This document shows positions 7,652-15,068 of a stretch of DNA of 16,074 bases, piece by piece. Within the stretch, counting starts at the first letter, position 1, and the number at the start of each line of letters is the position of its first letter. A program made the translations under genes and the position numbers. This DNA is from Caldisericia bacterium (lineage in GTDB: Bacteria > Caldisericota > Caldisericia > B22-G15). The notes under the pieces were generated by a model, which searched no databases, was not told the DNA's origin, and worked only from the letters and a program-made list of their open reading frames with translations. The DNA lies in NCBI GenBank assembly GCA_021158845.1, contig JAGGSY010000168.1, forward strand, positions 1 to 16,074, given 5' to 3'.

Positions 7652-7747
7652 TTACTCTTTTGATTCTACAATACCCGTATCTTCAAGTTTTATGAGCTGA
7701 GAATAAACTGTGTTTAGAGTTTTGAATATCTTTAAGTTTTCTCTCAT
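7652..7747 (-). CDS. Possible 31-residue peptide upstream of the transporter
   Basis: On the minus strand an ATG at 7747 opens a 31-codon frame ending in TAA at 7652, 34 bases before the transporter start. The product (MRENLKIFKTLNTV... ending GIVESKE) is amphipathic and compositionally protein-like. The same frame is open upstream to beyond 7800 without a start codon, so it could also be a gene remnant. There is no ribosome site; a TAAAAT box ends eight bases before the ATG, which would give a nearly leaderless message. Chance occurrence is quite possible in this AT-rich gap. The rest of the 7618-7825 gap shows only promoter-like sequence. Confidence 0.2.
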   Translation of the reverse strand: MRENLKIFKTLNTVYSQLIKLEDTGIVESKE

Positions 7748-7778
7748 GTTTTTTAATTTTACTATATATTCATAAGAA

Positions 7779-7784
7779 TATAAT
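7779..7784 (+). promoter_or_regulatory. -10 box for the sigma factor/fab operon
   Basis: TATAAT at 7779-7784 predicts a transcript start near 7791, about 35 bases before the sigma gene. AAAGGG at 7811-7816 serves as ribosome site, nine bases from the ATG. No convincing -35 is seen in the AT-rich sequence upstream, so the call is modest. Confidence 0.4.
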
Positions 7785-7825
7785 ATTAGTTTAGTAACAA
7801 AATAATTTTTAAAGGGTCTATTGTA

Positions 7826-8359
7826 ATGGATGACAAAGAACTTGTTGGAAGAGTTAAAAAAGGAGAGGTCAGTGCCTTTGCAATACTTGTGGAAAAGTAT
7901 GAAAGGGAGATATTTGAATACTCCTACTTTCTCATTGGTGATAGGGAGGAAGCTCTTGATATGACACAGGAAACATTCCTTAAGGCATACACAAACATAA
8001 AGACATTGAGAAGAGAGGAAGACTTTAAATTCTGGTTAAGGCGAATTGCAAGAAACCTATGCTTTAAAAGAATAAAGAAGATGAGAAGAGAAAAAGAGCT
8101 TATGGAAAGGCAAAGGGAAGAAACCCTCTCTCTGGATTCATATGTAATTAAAAAGGAGAGGGAGGAGAGGGTAAAGAGAGCTTTAAATAAACTCCCAGAA
8201 AAGATGAGGGAGATAATAATATTAAGAGATATAGAGGGGCTTTCTTACAAAGAAATAAAGGAGATACTGAATATACCAATGAGTCTTGTAAAGGTGAGAA
8301 TCTTTAGAGCAAGGAATCTACTTAAAAGGATTCTGGAGGAAGAAGATGGAGGAGTATAG
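7826..8359 (+). CDS. ECF-type RNA polymerase sigma factor (RpoE-like)
   Basis: A 177-residue alternative sigma factor that would direct RNA polymerase to a special promoter class. Region 2 covers about 10-85, including the core-binding and -10-recognition helices (ALDMTQETFLKAY at 43-55, then FKFWLRRIARN). Region 4 covers about 115-170, with LPEKMREIIILRDIEGLSYK and the helix-turn-helix around EILNIPMSLVKVRI. There is no region 1 or 3, as expected for group 4. It is the first gene of the fab operon and overlaps the following 62-codon gene by 14 bases. Regulation by that small membrane protein is suggested by position. Promoters recognised are unknown; no bipartite ECF-like promoter was found upstream. 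Confidence 0.93.
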   Translation: MDDKELVGRVKKGEVSAFAILVEKYEREIFEYSYFLIGDREEALDMTQETFLKAYTNIKTLRREEDFKFWLRRIARNLCFKRIKKMRREKELMERQREETLSLDSYVIKKEREERVKRALNKLPEKMREIIILRDIEGLSYKEIKEILNIPMSLVKVRIFRARNLLKRILEEEDGGV

Positions 8360-8534
8360 GGTCATAAGAAATGATTTAAGGAGACTTGAACTACCAGAGG
8401 TTCCATCAATTTCAGGAACTGTGCTTTCAAAGATAATTGAAAAAAGAAGGGAAAGAAAAGGGAGTATTCTTCCCTTCATGATCATTGCAGGAATTTCCAT
8501 TCTTATAACACTAATTATATGGAGGAAGAGATGA
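8346..8534 (+). CDS. Small single-pass membrane protein, candidate minimal anti-sigma factor
   Basis: A 62-residue protein with a cytoplasmic-looking N-terminal part (1-40), basic residues RRERK before a hydrophobic helix at about 41-58, and a WRKR tail. The segment around residues 15-35 (LELPEVPSISGTVLSKIIEK) resembles the linker that sits between the sigma-binding domain and the membrane helix in ordinary anti-sigma factors, but the N-terminal zinc-binding helices (HxxxCxxC) are absent. It has a strong GGAGG site (8335-8339) six bases before the ATG, overlaps the sigma gene by 14 bases and overlaps fabZ by ATGA. Expression is therefore likely. Function is inferred from position and this resemblance only. 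Confidence 0.65.
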   Translation: MEEYRVIRNDLRRLELPEVPSISGTVLSKIIEKRRERKGSILPFMIIAGISILITLIIWRKR

Positions 8535-8959
8535 AAAAGGAGGAAATTAAAAAGATAATTCCCCATAGAGATCCATTTCTTCTTGTAGATGAAGTTACAT
8601 TCATAGAGAAGGGGGAGATGGCAAAGGGTGTTAAAAGGGTAAGAATGGATGAACCATGGTTTAAAGGTCATTTCCCAGACTATCCAATAATGCCAGGAGT
8701 TTTAACTGTAGAATCCATAGCACAGCTTGGAGCCATATGTCTTATGGAGGGAGAGGAACTTCCAATACTTGGTAAGATCGAAAGATTTTCCTTTAAAAAA
8801 CCTGTCTTTCCCGGAGACACCCTTGAACTGGAGGTAAATGTTGTATGGAAGAGGAGAAATATAGCAAAAATTCATGGGGTTGCAAGAGTAAAAGGAGAAA
8901 TTGCTGGAGAGGGGGATATAATTGCTGCTATTAAAAAAGAAAAGGAGTTAAGGAGGTAG
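8531..8959 (+). CDS. fabZ: FabZ, 3-hydroxyacyl-ACP dehydratase
   Basis: A 142-residue hot-dog fold enzyme that dehydrates (3R)-hydroxyacyl-ACP to trans-2-enoyl-ACP in fatty-acid elongation. The lead motif HRDPFLLVDEV (12-22) and the active-site segment GHFPDYPIMPGVLTVESIAQ (46-65), with His47 and Glu61, are complete. I chose the ATG at 8531 over one at 8519: it overlaps the previous stop as ATGA and stands five bases after GGAGG (8521-8525), while the earlier ATG has no ribosome site. Usual FabZ length is about 140-150. It is followed after two bases by fabD. Confidence 0.94.
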   Translation: MKKEEIKKIIPHRDPFLLVDEVTFIEKGEMAKGVKRVRMDEPWFKGHFPDYPIMPGVLTVESIAQLGAICLMEGEELPILGKIERFSFKKPVFPGDTLELEVNVVWKRRNIAKIHGVARVKGEIAGEGDIIAAIKKEKELRR

Positions 8960-8961
8960 TT

Positions 8962-9879
8962 ATGAGAGCATTTATTTTTCCAGGACAGGGTTCACAATAC
9001 TCTGGAATGGGAGCTAAAATTTTATCCATTTTTCCTGAAGGTAGGGAGTACATAAAAGAGGCTGAGAGTATGATAGGTATGGATATATCCTATCTTCTAT
9101 TGGATGCTCCTGAAGAGGAGTTGAAGGATACAGAGAACACTCAGGTTTCTGTTCTATCCACAAGTTTCCTCTGGTTTAAGTACCTTGAAAAAAACAATGT
9201 AAGACCTAATTTTGTTGCAGGTCATTCATTGGGTGAGTACAGCGCTCTTCTCTCTGCAGGTGTATTATTATTTGAAGAAGCTCTAATTCTTGTGAGAGAG
9301 AGGGCAAGAACAATGAAGAAGTTCTATGGAAAGATAAAGGGAGGCCAAGCTGCAATAGTTAGAATTCCAGTTGAAGAGGTAAAGGAGTTGGTTGAGAAAT
9401 TCAGTAAAGAAGGTGTGGTGGCAATATCAGGATACAACTCAAAATCACAGATTGTGGTTTCTGGTGAGGAGAGAATACTTAAGGAAATTGCAAAAGCTGT
9501 TAAAGAAAGGAAAGGTAGGTTTATACCTTTAAAGACATCTCTTCCTTTCCACTCTCCCCTTATGAAAAAAGCGGAGGAAGAATTTTCAAGTTTTCTAAAT
9601 AGAGTTAAATTTAGAAAACCATCCATCACCTATGTTTCAAGTGTTATGGCAGAACCAATAGAGGATGAGGAAAAAATAAGGGAAGTTTTAATTTCGCAGA
9701 TAACAAAACCTGTAAGATGGCTCCAGACAGTTGAAAAATTGAATGAGCTTGGAGTAGATGAATTTATTGAGGTAGGTCCTGGAAAAACACTTACAAACAT
9801 GGGTAAAAGGGATTTTCCAGGTTTAGAGTTTAAAAATGTAGAGAGTATGATAAGTGAAGAGAGATATGAGAGAGTCTAA
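8962..9879 (+). CDS. fabD: FabD, malonyl-CoA:ACP transacylase
   Basis: A 305-residue enzyme that moves malonyl from CoA to acyl carrier protein. It starts with the family signature FPGQGSQYSGMG (6-17). The nucleophile is Ser89 in GHSLGEY (87-93), the catalytic His is H197 in PFHSPLM, and the carboxylate-binding Arg lies in RERARTM (112-118). The length matches bacterial FabD. Ribosome site AAGGAGG sits just inside the end of fabZ. The 3' end overlaps the fabG reading frame, supporting co-translation in the fab operon. Confidence 0.96.
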   Translation: MRAFIFPGQGSQYSGMGAKILSIFPEGREYIKEAESMIGMDISYLLLDAPEEELKDTENTQVSVLSTSFLWFKYLEKNNVRPNFVAGHSLGEYSALLSAGVLLFEEALILVRERARTMKKFYGKIKGGQAAIVRIPVEEVKELVEKFSKEGVVAISGYNSKSQIVVSGEERILKEIAKAVKERKGRFIPLKTSLPFHSPLMKKAEEEFSSFLNRVKFRKPSITYVSSVMAEPIEDEEKIREVLISQITKPVRWLQTVEKLNELGVDEFIEVGPGKTLTNMGKRDFPGLEFKNVESMISEERYERV

Positions 9880-10621
9880 AACAGCACTAATAACAGGCGG
9901 GGCAAGGGGTATTGGAAGAGATATATCTCTTTCACTATCAGAAAAAGGATTTGACATTGGCATAAATTTTAGAAAAAGTAAGAAAGAGGCAGAACAATTA
10001 AAAAGAGAGATAGAGGAGAGGTTTAACAGAAAGGTTTTACTTTTAAAGGGTGATGTATCAAGAAGAAGGGATGTTCAGGGTATGGTTAGAGACTTTATAA
10101 AAGAGTTTGGGAGGATAGATGTCCTTGTAAACAATGCGGGTATAACAAAGGACAATTTAGTGATAAGACTTACAGAAAATGACTTTAGAGAAGTTATTGA
10201 TGTTAATCTCATTGGAACATTCCTTATGACAAAGGAGGTCATCCCCTACATGCTTAGAAGAAGGAGTGGCTCTATAATAAACATCTCCTCTATCGTTGGT
10301 ATCTTTGGCAACAAGGGGCAAACAAACTACTCTGCAAGTAAAGCTGGCATTATTGGATTCTCAAAATCCCTTGCAAAGGAGGTTGCATCAAGAAACATAA
10401 GGGTAAATGTTATAGCTCCAGGTTTTATTGAAACAGACATGACAGATGGGCTTCCAGATGAGATAAAGGAGAAAATACTAAAAAATATCCCACTTGGAAG
10501 GTTTGGAAAACCCAAGGAGGTTTCACACCTTGTAACATTTCTTGCCTCAGATGAATCAAGTTATATGACCGGTCAGGTCTTTTTAATTGATGGTGGTTTA
10601 TCTCTTGGATTTCAAATTTAA
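9866..10621 (+). CDS. fabG: FabG, 3-oxoacyl-ACP reductase
   Basis: A 251-residue short-chain dehydrogenase that reduces 3-oxoacyl-ACP with NADPH. The cofactor-binding TGGARGIG is at 10-17, NNAG at 89-92, and the catalytic set is Asn114, Ser142, Tyr155 and Lys159 (YSASK 155-159). The C-terminal GQVFLIDGG is typical. I prefer ATG 9866 because it gives the normal short lead before the first strand. A GTG at 9854, four codons longer, cannot be excluded, and neither has a strong ribosome site. Either start overlaps fabD, so translational coupling is likely. acpP follows after 12 bases. Confidence 0.94.
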   Translation: MRESKTALITGGARGIGRDISLSLSEKGFDIGINFRKSKKEAEQLKREIEERFNRKVLLLKGDVSRRRDVQGMVRDFIKEFGRIDVLVNNAGITKDNLVIRLTENDFREVIDVNLIGTFLMTKEVIPYMLRRRSGSIINISSIVGIFGNKGQTNYSASKAGIIGFSKSLAKEVASRNIRVNVIAPGFIETDMTDGLPDEIKEKILKNIPLGRFGKPKEVSHLVTFLASDESSYMTGQVFLIDGGLSLGFQI

Positions 10622-10633
10622 AAGGAGGTAAGT

Positions 10634-10870
10634 ATGAAGAGAGAAGAGGTTTTAGAGAAATTTAAGACAATTTTTGAGGAGAGAACAGGAATCAACGAGT
10701 TTAAGGAAGAGGACAAGTTTATTGATGATCTTGGGCTTGATTCTCTTGGGATAATGGATGTAGTGGCTGGAATAGAGGAGGAGTTTGATATTAGTGTGCC
10801 TGATGAGGATATCGGAAAACTTACAACGGTAAAATCTGCCATTGATTATATAATGGAGAAGGTGAAATAA
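10634..10870 (+). CDS. acpP: Acyl carrier protein
   Basis: A 78-residue acidic helical carrier protein that holds growing acyl chains. The phosphopantetheine attachment serine is Ser37 in LGLDSLGIMD (33-42), matching the DSL motif, followed by the acidic second helix EEEFDISVPDED. A strong AAAAGGAGGT site (10620-10629) lies upstream. It sits between fabG and fabF, the classical place, and its TAA touches the fabF ATG directly (TAAATG). Confidence 0.96.
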   Translation: MKREEVLEKFKTIFEERTGINEFKEEDKFIDDLGLDSLGIMDVVAGIEEEFDISVPDEDIGKLTTVKSAIDYIMEKVK

Positions 10871-12115
10871 ATGGAGAGAAGAGTTGTTGTTACAGGGATG
10901 GGGATTATCAGTCCCATCGGGATGACACTTGAAGAATACAAAGAGAATCTATTTAAAGGGGTTTCTGGGGTAAGAAGGATAGAAGCTTTTGACCCATCAG
11001 AAATTTCATCCCAAATTGCAGGAGAGGTCAAGGATTTTGATTTGAGGAAGTTTGCACCAGAGTTTAAAGTGGGAGAAATAAGAAGAATTGATAGATTTGC
11101 TCAATTCGCCATTGCAGCAAGCCTACTTGCATATAAAGATTCAGGACTTGAAATAGACAAGGAAGACCCATACAGAATTGGAACAATCGTTGCCTCTGGA
11201 ATTGGTGGAATTATAACCCTTGAAGAAGAGATAAGAAAGATGGTTGCTAAAGGTCCCTCAAGGGTATCTCCATTTTTAACTGCAAAGATGATACCAAACA
11301 TGGCAACTGCATGGGTATCAATGAAACTTGGACTTAAAGGATATGCATCATGTCCTGTTACTGCATGTGCGTCTGGAGCAACTGCAATAGGCGAGGCAAT
11401 GGAGGTAATAAAGAGAGGAGATGCAGATGTTATCTTTGCTGGAGGAAGTGAAGCTGCCATAACTCCAATAGGAGTTGCAGGTTTTGCAGCAGCAAGGGCA
11501 TTATCCACAAGAAACGATGAACCAGAAAAAGCTTCCCGTCCATTTGACAAAAACAGAGATGGATTTGTTATGGGTGAAGGTGCAGGAATTTTGGTTCTTG
11601 AGGAGTACGAACATGCAAAAAAGAGGGGAGCAAAGATATATGGAGAGGTTGTATCCTTTGCTCAAACAGATGATGCCTATCATGTAACTGCACCAGAACC
11701 AGATGGAGATGCAAGGAAAAAGGTTATGGAGTTTGCTCTTAAAAAGGGGAATGTTCCAATAGATGAGGTGGATTACATAAATGCCCATGGAACATCAACT
11801 CCCCTTAATGACAAGATTGAAACAGAGGCAATAAAAGCTGTTTTTGGTGATAGAGCTTACAGCATCCCTGTATCTTCAACAAAATCAATGATAGGACACC
11901 TTCTTGGAGCAGCAGGGGCAGCAGAAGCAGTAGCAACTCTCCTTATGATTAAGGAAGGGTTCATTCATCCAACAATAAACTATGAGGAGAAGGACCCAGA
12001 TTGTGATCTTGACTATGTTCCAAATGTTGGGAGAGAAAAGAATATAAGATATGCTCTTTCCAACTCCTTTGGTTTTGGTGGTGTAAATACATCACTTATC
12101 TTTAAAAAGGTGTAA
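10871..12115 (+). CDS. fabF: FabF, 3-oxoacyl-ACP synthase II
   Basis: A 414-residue elongating condensing enzyme (KAS II) that joins acyl groups to malonyl-ACP with loss of CO2. The Cys-His-His triad is intact: Cys166 in TACASG (164-169), His306 in NAHGTST (304-310) and His343 in MIGHLLGAAGA (340-350). The N-terminal VVVTGMGIISPIG is standard and the length is typical. There is no spacing from acpP; a GGAGAAGG sequence in the end of acpP may be the ribosome site. It is the last gene of the operon, ending at the bidirectional hairpin. No fabH or enoyl reductase follows. Confidence 0.97.
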   Translation: MERRVVVTGMGIISPIGMTLEEYKENLFKGVSGVRRIEAFDPSEISSQIAGEVKDFDLRKFAPEFKVGEIRRIDRFAQFAIAASLLAYKDSGLEIDKEDPYRIGTIVASGIGGIITLEEEIRKMVAKGPSRVSPFLTAKMIPNMATAWVSMKLGLKGYASCPVTACASGATAIGEAMEVIKRGDADVIFAGGSEAAITPIGVAGFAAARALSTRNDEPEKASRPFDKNRDGFVMGEGAGILVLEEYEHAKKRGAKIYGEVVSFAQTDDAYHVTAPEPDGDARKKVMEFALKKGNVPIDEVDYINAHGTSTPLNDKIETEAIKAVFGDRAYSIPVSSTKSMIGHLLGAAGAAEAVATLLMIKEGFIHPTINYEEKDPDCDLDYVPNVGREKNIRYALSNSFGFGGVNTSLIFKKV

Positions 12116-12135
12116 AATTAAAAAGATACTCCGTT

Positions 12136-12174
12136 AAAAGCCCCCGTTTCTCCCCACCTCCTTGGGGGCTTTTT
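12136..12174 (+). terminator. Bidirectional terminator between fabF and the convergent gene
   Basis: AAAAGCCCCC (12136-12145) pairs with GGGGGCTTTT (12164-12173) around an 18-base loop, followed by T residues up to 12174. Read on the minus strand it also forms a hairpin followed by TTTT, so it can stop the unrecognised gene whose stop codon (12173-12175) overlaps its edge. Confidence 0.9.
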
Positions 12175-13099
12175 ATTTTCTGTTTTTTAATAATTTTAAC
12201 CACAATAAAGAGATAGTAGTAATAATTGCAGCAAAGAATAGTATGATGAACAGGAAAAACCAGAAGTAGGAACTGTATAGAAAAGGAAATTTCCTGTATA
12301 AATATATGCTCAAAGAGGAGAGTCTATCTTCCATATAGGAGATGGAGAGGTTCTTCTCTGGATCCTCTATAAATATGCTCCTTTTCTTAAAACCATCCAT
12401 ACTTTCCTCCCCTCCATCTGGACGGGTGGAAACCACATAATCTTTTGGATAAATTATATTTATGGTTATATTTTTAAACTCATTGTAGTAATCTTTAACA
12501 TTTACTATATAATAGTAATGATATATCTCCTTGGGATATAATTTTCTATCAAATCCTGGGAAATCCTTAAATTCTACCCTTAAAATACCCTCCTCATTCT
12601 CCTTAAAGTGGATTTTAAAGAAAAAGAAGGAGTATCTCTCCTCTGAGAGATTGTATAGATCTAAATACTTTGACTTATAGGGAGTATCCTTTAAAGGATC
12701 AATAAAAACTCTATCCGAAGGAGAAATTGTCCTCTCAAACTTGGTGAACTTATCTCCAAGAGCTTCTCTCAACTGCGATAGTGTCATCAATTCTGAATCT
12801 ATGGGTTTATTATTAAAATAGATATGGAGATCTTTCTTTGAGTAATACATCCCTTCACCAAGAAGTGGAAAGACAAACCCAACCTCTATCTCTTTGTATG
12901 GATTTAAAATATCATAAATAACACTCCCCTTCACCTCCTGCGATGAGAGTTTAAGTGTAACCTCCTCTCTCTCCATCTTCAGTGGAACCTTAGAAACAGG
13001 TATAGGCAAAGTTGAGAACGAACCGATGCTGAAGGGTGCAGGCATGTTTCCCAACAGGAGAAGAAGAACAACAAATAATAAAATTTTTATTTTCCTCAT
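12173..13099 (-). CDS. Unrecognised exported, membrane-anchored protein
   Basis: A 308-residue protein with an N-terminal signal peptide (about 1-24: basic MRKIK, then a leucine-rich core), a mostly beta-strand outside domain (about 30-270) and a C-terminal membrane helix (about 277-301) ending in a basic tail. This implies a type I surface protein held by its C-terminus. The early segment EEVTLKLSSQEVKGSVIYDI (45-64), followed by 'NPYKEIEVGFVFPL', resembles the strand pattern of DUF4424-type or similar surface domains, but I do not firmly recognise a family. It is free-standing, convergent with fabF and divergent from iorA. Its -10 box directly abuts the ATG. Function unknown. Confidence 0.75.
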   Translation of the reverse strand: MRKIKILLFVVLLLLLGNMPAPFSIGSFSTLPIPVSKVPLKMEREEVTLKLSSQEVKGSVIYDILNPYKEIEVGFVFPLLGEGMYYSKKDLHIYFNNKPIDSELMTLSQLREALGDKFTKFERTISPSDRVFIDPLKDTPYKSKYLDLYNLSEERYSFFFFKIHFKENEEGILRVEFKDFPGFDRKLYPKEIYHYYYIVNVKDYYNEFKNITINIIYPKDYVVSTRPDGGEESMDGFKKRSIFIEDPEKNLSISYMEDRLSSLSIYLYRKFPFLYSSYFWFFLFIILFFAAIITTISLLWLKLLKNRK

Positions 13100-13105
13100 C
13101 TTTCT

Positions 13106-13111
13106 ATTTTA
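13106..13111 (-). promoter_or_regulatory. -10 box of a probably leaderless promoter (minus strand)
   Basis: On the minus strand TAAAAT (13111 down to 13106) stands six bases before the ATG at 13099, so the expected first transcribed base is the A of the start codon. No GGAGG-type site is present. No convincing -35 is seen. Confidence 0.5.
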
Positions 13112-13140
13112 CCACTTATAGACAACAAAAATTAACAAAA

Positions 13141-13170
13141 TTGATATATTACCTATTGTAGTGGTATAAT
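13141..13170 (+). promoter_or_regulatory. Sigma-70-type promoter of the iorAB operon
   Basis: TTGATA (13141-13146) and a perfect TATAAT (13165-13170) are separated by 18 bases. The expected transcript start is near 13177, leaving a leader of about 26 bases that carries the AAAAGGAGG ribosome site just before the iorA ATG at 13203. This is the best two-box promoter in the window. Confidence 0.75.
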
Positions 13171-13202
13171 TCTTTTGGTTTTAAAGAGAAAAGGAGGATA
13201 AG

Positions 13203-15068
13203 ATGGGAATTGAAGAAATAATTCTTGACAAACCGGGTAAGAAAATGTTTCTTCTTGGGAATGAGGCGGTTGTAAGAGGGTTTATTGAGGGAGGAGGAAG
13301 GATTGCAGCAACATACCCTGGGACTCCATCTTCAGAGATAGGAAACACACTCTTCAAAGTAGCAAGGGAGGCTGGAATCTACTTTGAATTCTCCACAAAT
13401 GAAAAGGTTGCACTGGAGGTTGCACATGCCGCAAGTGTTAGTGGTCTAAGAAGCATCGTATTTATGAAACATGTGGGACTTAATGTGGCAGCAGACTCCT
13501 TTATGAGCACAGCTTACACAGGTGTTAGGGGAGGATTCATTGTCCTTTCTGCAGATGACCCTTCAATGTATTCATCACAGAATGAGCAGGATAATAGGAC
13601 ATATGCAAGATTTTCAAAAATTCCACTCCTTGAACCAAGAAACCCAGATGAGATAAGAAGAATGGTAAAATATGCATTTGAAATCTCTGAGAAACACAAG
13701 ATTCCTGTGATGATTAGAACAACAACAAGGATATCTCACATGAGAGGGATTGTTGAGTTTGGACCCATTGATAAAAAGAGGGATAAAGGATACTTTGAAA
13801 AAAATCCAGGTCAGTTTGTCCCAGTTCCACAGAATGCAAGAAGACTTCATAAGGAACTTATTGAAAAACAAAAAGGTATAAGAGAGGAAAGCGAAAAATC
13901 TCCATTTAACTTTGTTCTAAAATCTGAAAATGGAAAATTTGGGGCAATAACGTCCTCTGCTGCATCAAACTACTTGATAGATGTGGTAAGAAAATACAAC
14001 CTTCCCATTGATATTTTAAGTATTGGCTTTTCACACCCATTGCCAGAGAATTTGATTAAAGACTTTATAAAGAACTATGATGTTGTGTTTGTTGTGGAGG
14101 AACTTGAACCATTGATGGAGAATGACATTATCTTGATAAAGGAGAAGTATGGAATTAAAACAAAGATAATAGGTAAGGATGGAGATATTTTTACACCACT
14201 ATACGAATACAACCCAGATAGGGTAAGAAAATTCCTGTTTAAACATTTAAATATTGAAGATGATAAGAAATCCCCTCAAGTTGAGGATATTCCACTTCCA
14301 TCCCGCCCACCTGTCCTCTGTCCAGGTTGTCCACACAGAGCAACCTACTTCTCAGTTAATAAGGTTTTAAGAAAGTATCATAAAAAGGACACCATCTTCC
14401 CATCAGATATTGGATGCTACACCCTTGGAATTCAGCCACCATTCAATACTGCAGATATGATTCTATCCATGGGAGCAAGTGTAGGACTTGCAAATGGATT
14501 TTCAAAAGCAACAGATCAACCTGTTGTTGCATTTATTGGTGATTCAACATTCTTCCATGCAGGAATTCCAGCACTTATAAACGCACAGCACAACAAAAAT
14601 CACTTCGTTCTCTTTGTTCTTGACAACCAGACAACTGCAATGACAGGTCATCAGCCACACCCAGGAATCCCTGTGGATGGATTGGGCAGGAAGGCACCAA
14701 AGGTGAGCATAGAGGAGATAGCAAAAGGGATAGGTATTGATTTTGTAAAGGTTGTTGACCCATACAATCTAAAGGAGACACAAAAGGTGTTTGATGAGGC
14801 ATTGAAACATGAGGGTGTATCTGTCATTGTGGCAAGAAGGGAGTGTTCACTCCTAAGAGATGCAAGGATGAGGAAAGAGGGGAAGTGGATAACATATGAG
14901 ATAAATCAGGATAAATGCACACAATGTAGAATCTGCGTAGATCAGTTTGCTTGTCCTGCAATATTTATTGATGAAGATGGAAAGGTAAAGATAGATGAAG
15001 TTCTCTGTGATGGCTGTGGAGTGTGTGCCGATGTGTGTCCATTCAATGCAATTGAGGTGAGAAAATGA
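13203..15068 (+). CDS. iorA: IorA, indolepyruvate:ferredoxin oxidoreductase alpha subunit
   Basis: A 621-residue thiamine-diphosphate and iron-sulfur subunit that oxidatively decarboxylates aryl pyruvates (from Trp, Phe, Tyr) to aryl-acetyl-CoA and reduces ferredoxin. The N-terminal pyrimidine-binding domain has TYPGTPSSEIG (37-47) and a conserved Glu in STNEKVALE (64-72). The middle domain spans about 240-345. The diphosphate-binding domain contains CPGCPHR (373-379) and GDSTFFHAGIPALIN (446-460) with DNQTTAMTG. The C-terminal ferredoxin domain carries C572, C575, C578, C584 and C602, C605, C608, C612, for two [4Fe-4S] clusters. The first motif is CX2CX2CX5CP rather than the common CX2CX2CX3CP. 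The gene overlaps iorB by ATGA. Confidence 0.95.
   Translation: MGIEEIILDKPGKKMFLLGNEAVVRGFIEGGGRIAATYPGTPSSEIGNTLFKVAREAGIYFEFSTNEKVALEVAHAASVSGLRSIVFMKHVGLNVAADSFMSTAYTGVRGGFIVLSADDPSMYSSQNEQDNRTYARFSKIPLLEPRNPDEIRRMVKYAFEISEKHKIPVMIRTTTRISHMRGIVEFGPIDKKRDKGYFEKNPGQFVPVPQNARRLHKELIEKQKGIREESEKSPFNFVLKSENGKFGAITSSAASNYLIDVVRKYNLPIDILSIGFSHPLPENLIKDFIKNYDVVFVVEELEPLMENDIILIKEKYGIKTKIIGKDGDIFTPLYEYNPDRVRKFLFKHLNIEDDKKSPQVEDIPLPSRPPVLCPGCPHRATYFSVNKVLRKYHKKDTIFPSDIGCYTLGIQPPFNTADMILSMGASVGLANGFSKATDQPVVAFIGDSTFFHAGIPALINAQHNKNHFVLFVLDNQTTAMTGHQPHPGIPVDGLGRKAPKVSIEEIAKGIGIDFVKVVDPYNLKETQKVFDEALKHEGVSVIVARRECSLLRDARMRKEGKWITYEINQDKCTQCRICVDQFACPAIFIDEDGKVKIDEVLCDGCGVCADVCPFNAIEVRK

Noticed and set aside
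8519..8530. FabZ start at 8519, four codons earlier
   Set aside because: No ribosome site precedes it, while the ATG at 8531 follows GGAGG at good spacing and overlaps the previous stop codon as ATGA.
9854..9865. GTG start of fabG at 9854
   Set aside because: It gives four extra residues before the first strand. The ATG at 9866 matches usual FabG N-termini better, though the ribosome site does not decide it.
12146..12163. Pyrimidine-rich 18-base terminator loop, whose reverse complement contains GGAGGTGGGGAG, as a regulatory RNA site
   Set aside because: It is only the loop of a convincing bidirectional terminator, and nothing nearby starts after it.
14575..14802. Minus-strand frame inside iorA
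   Set aside because: It covers the highly conserved diphosphate-binding region of iorA and is a by-product of its codon use.
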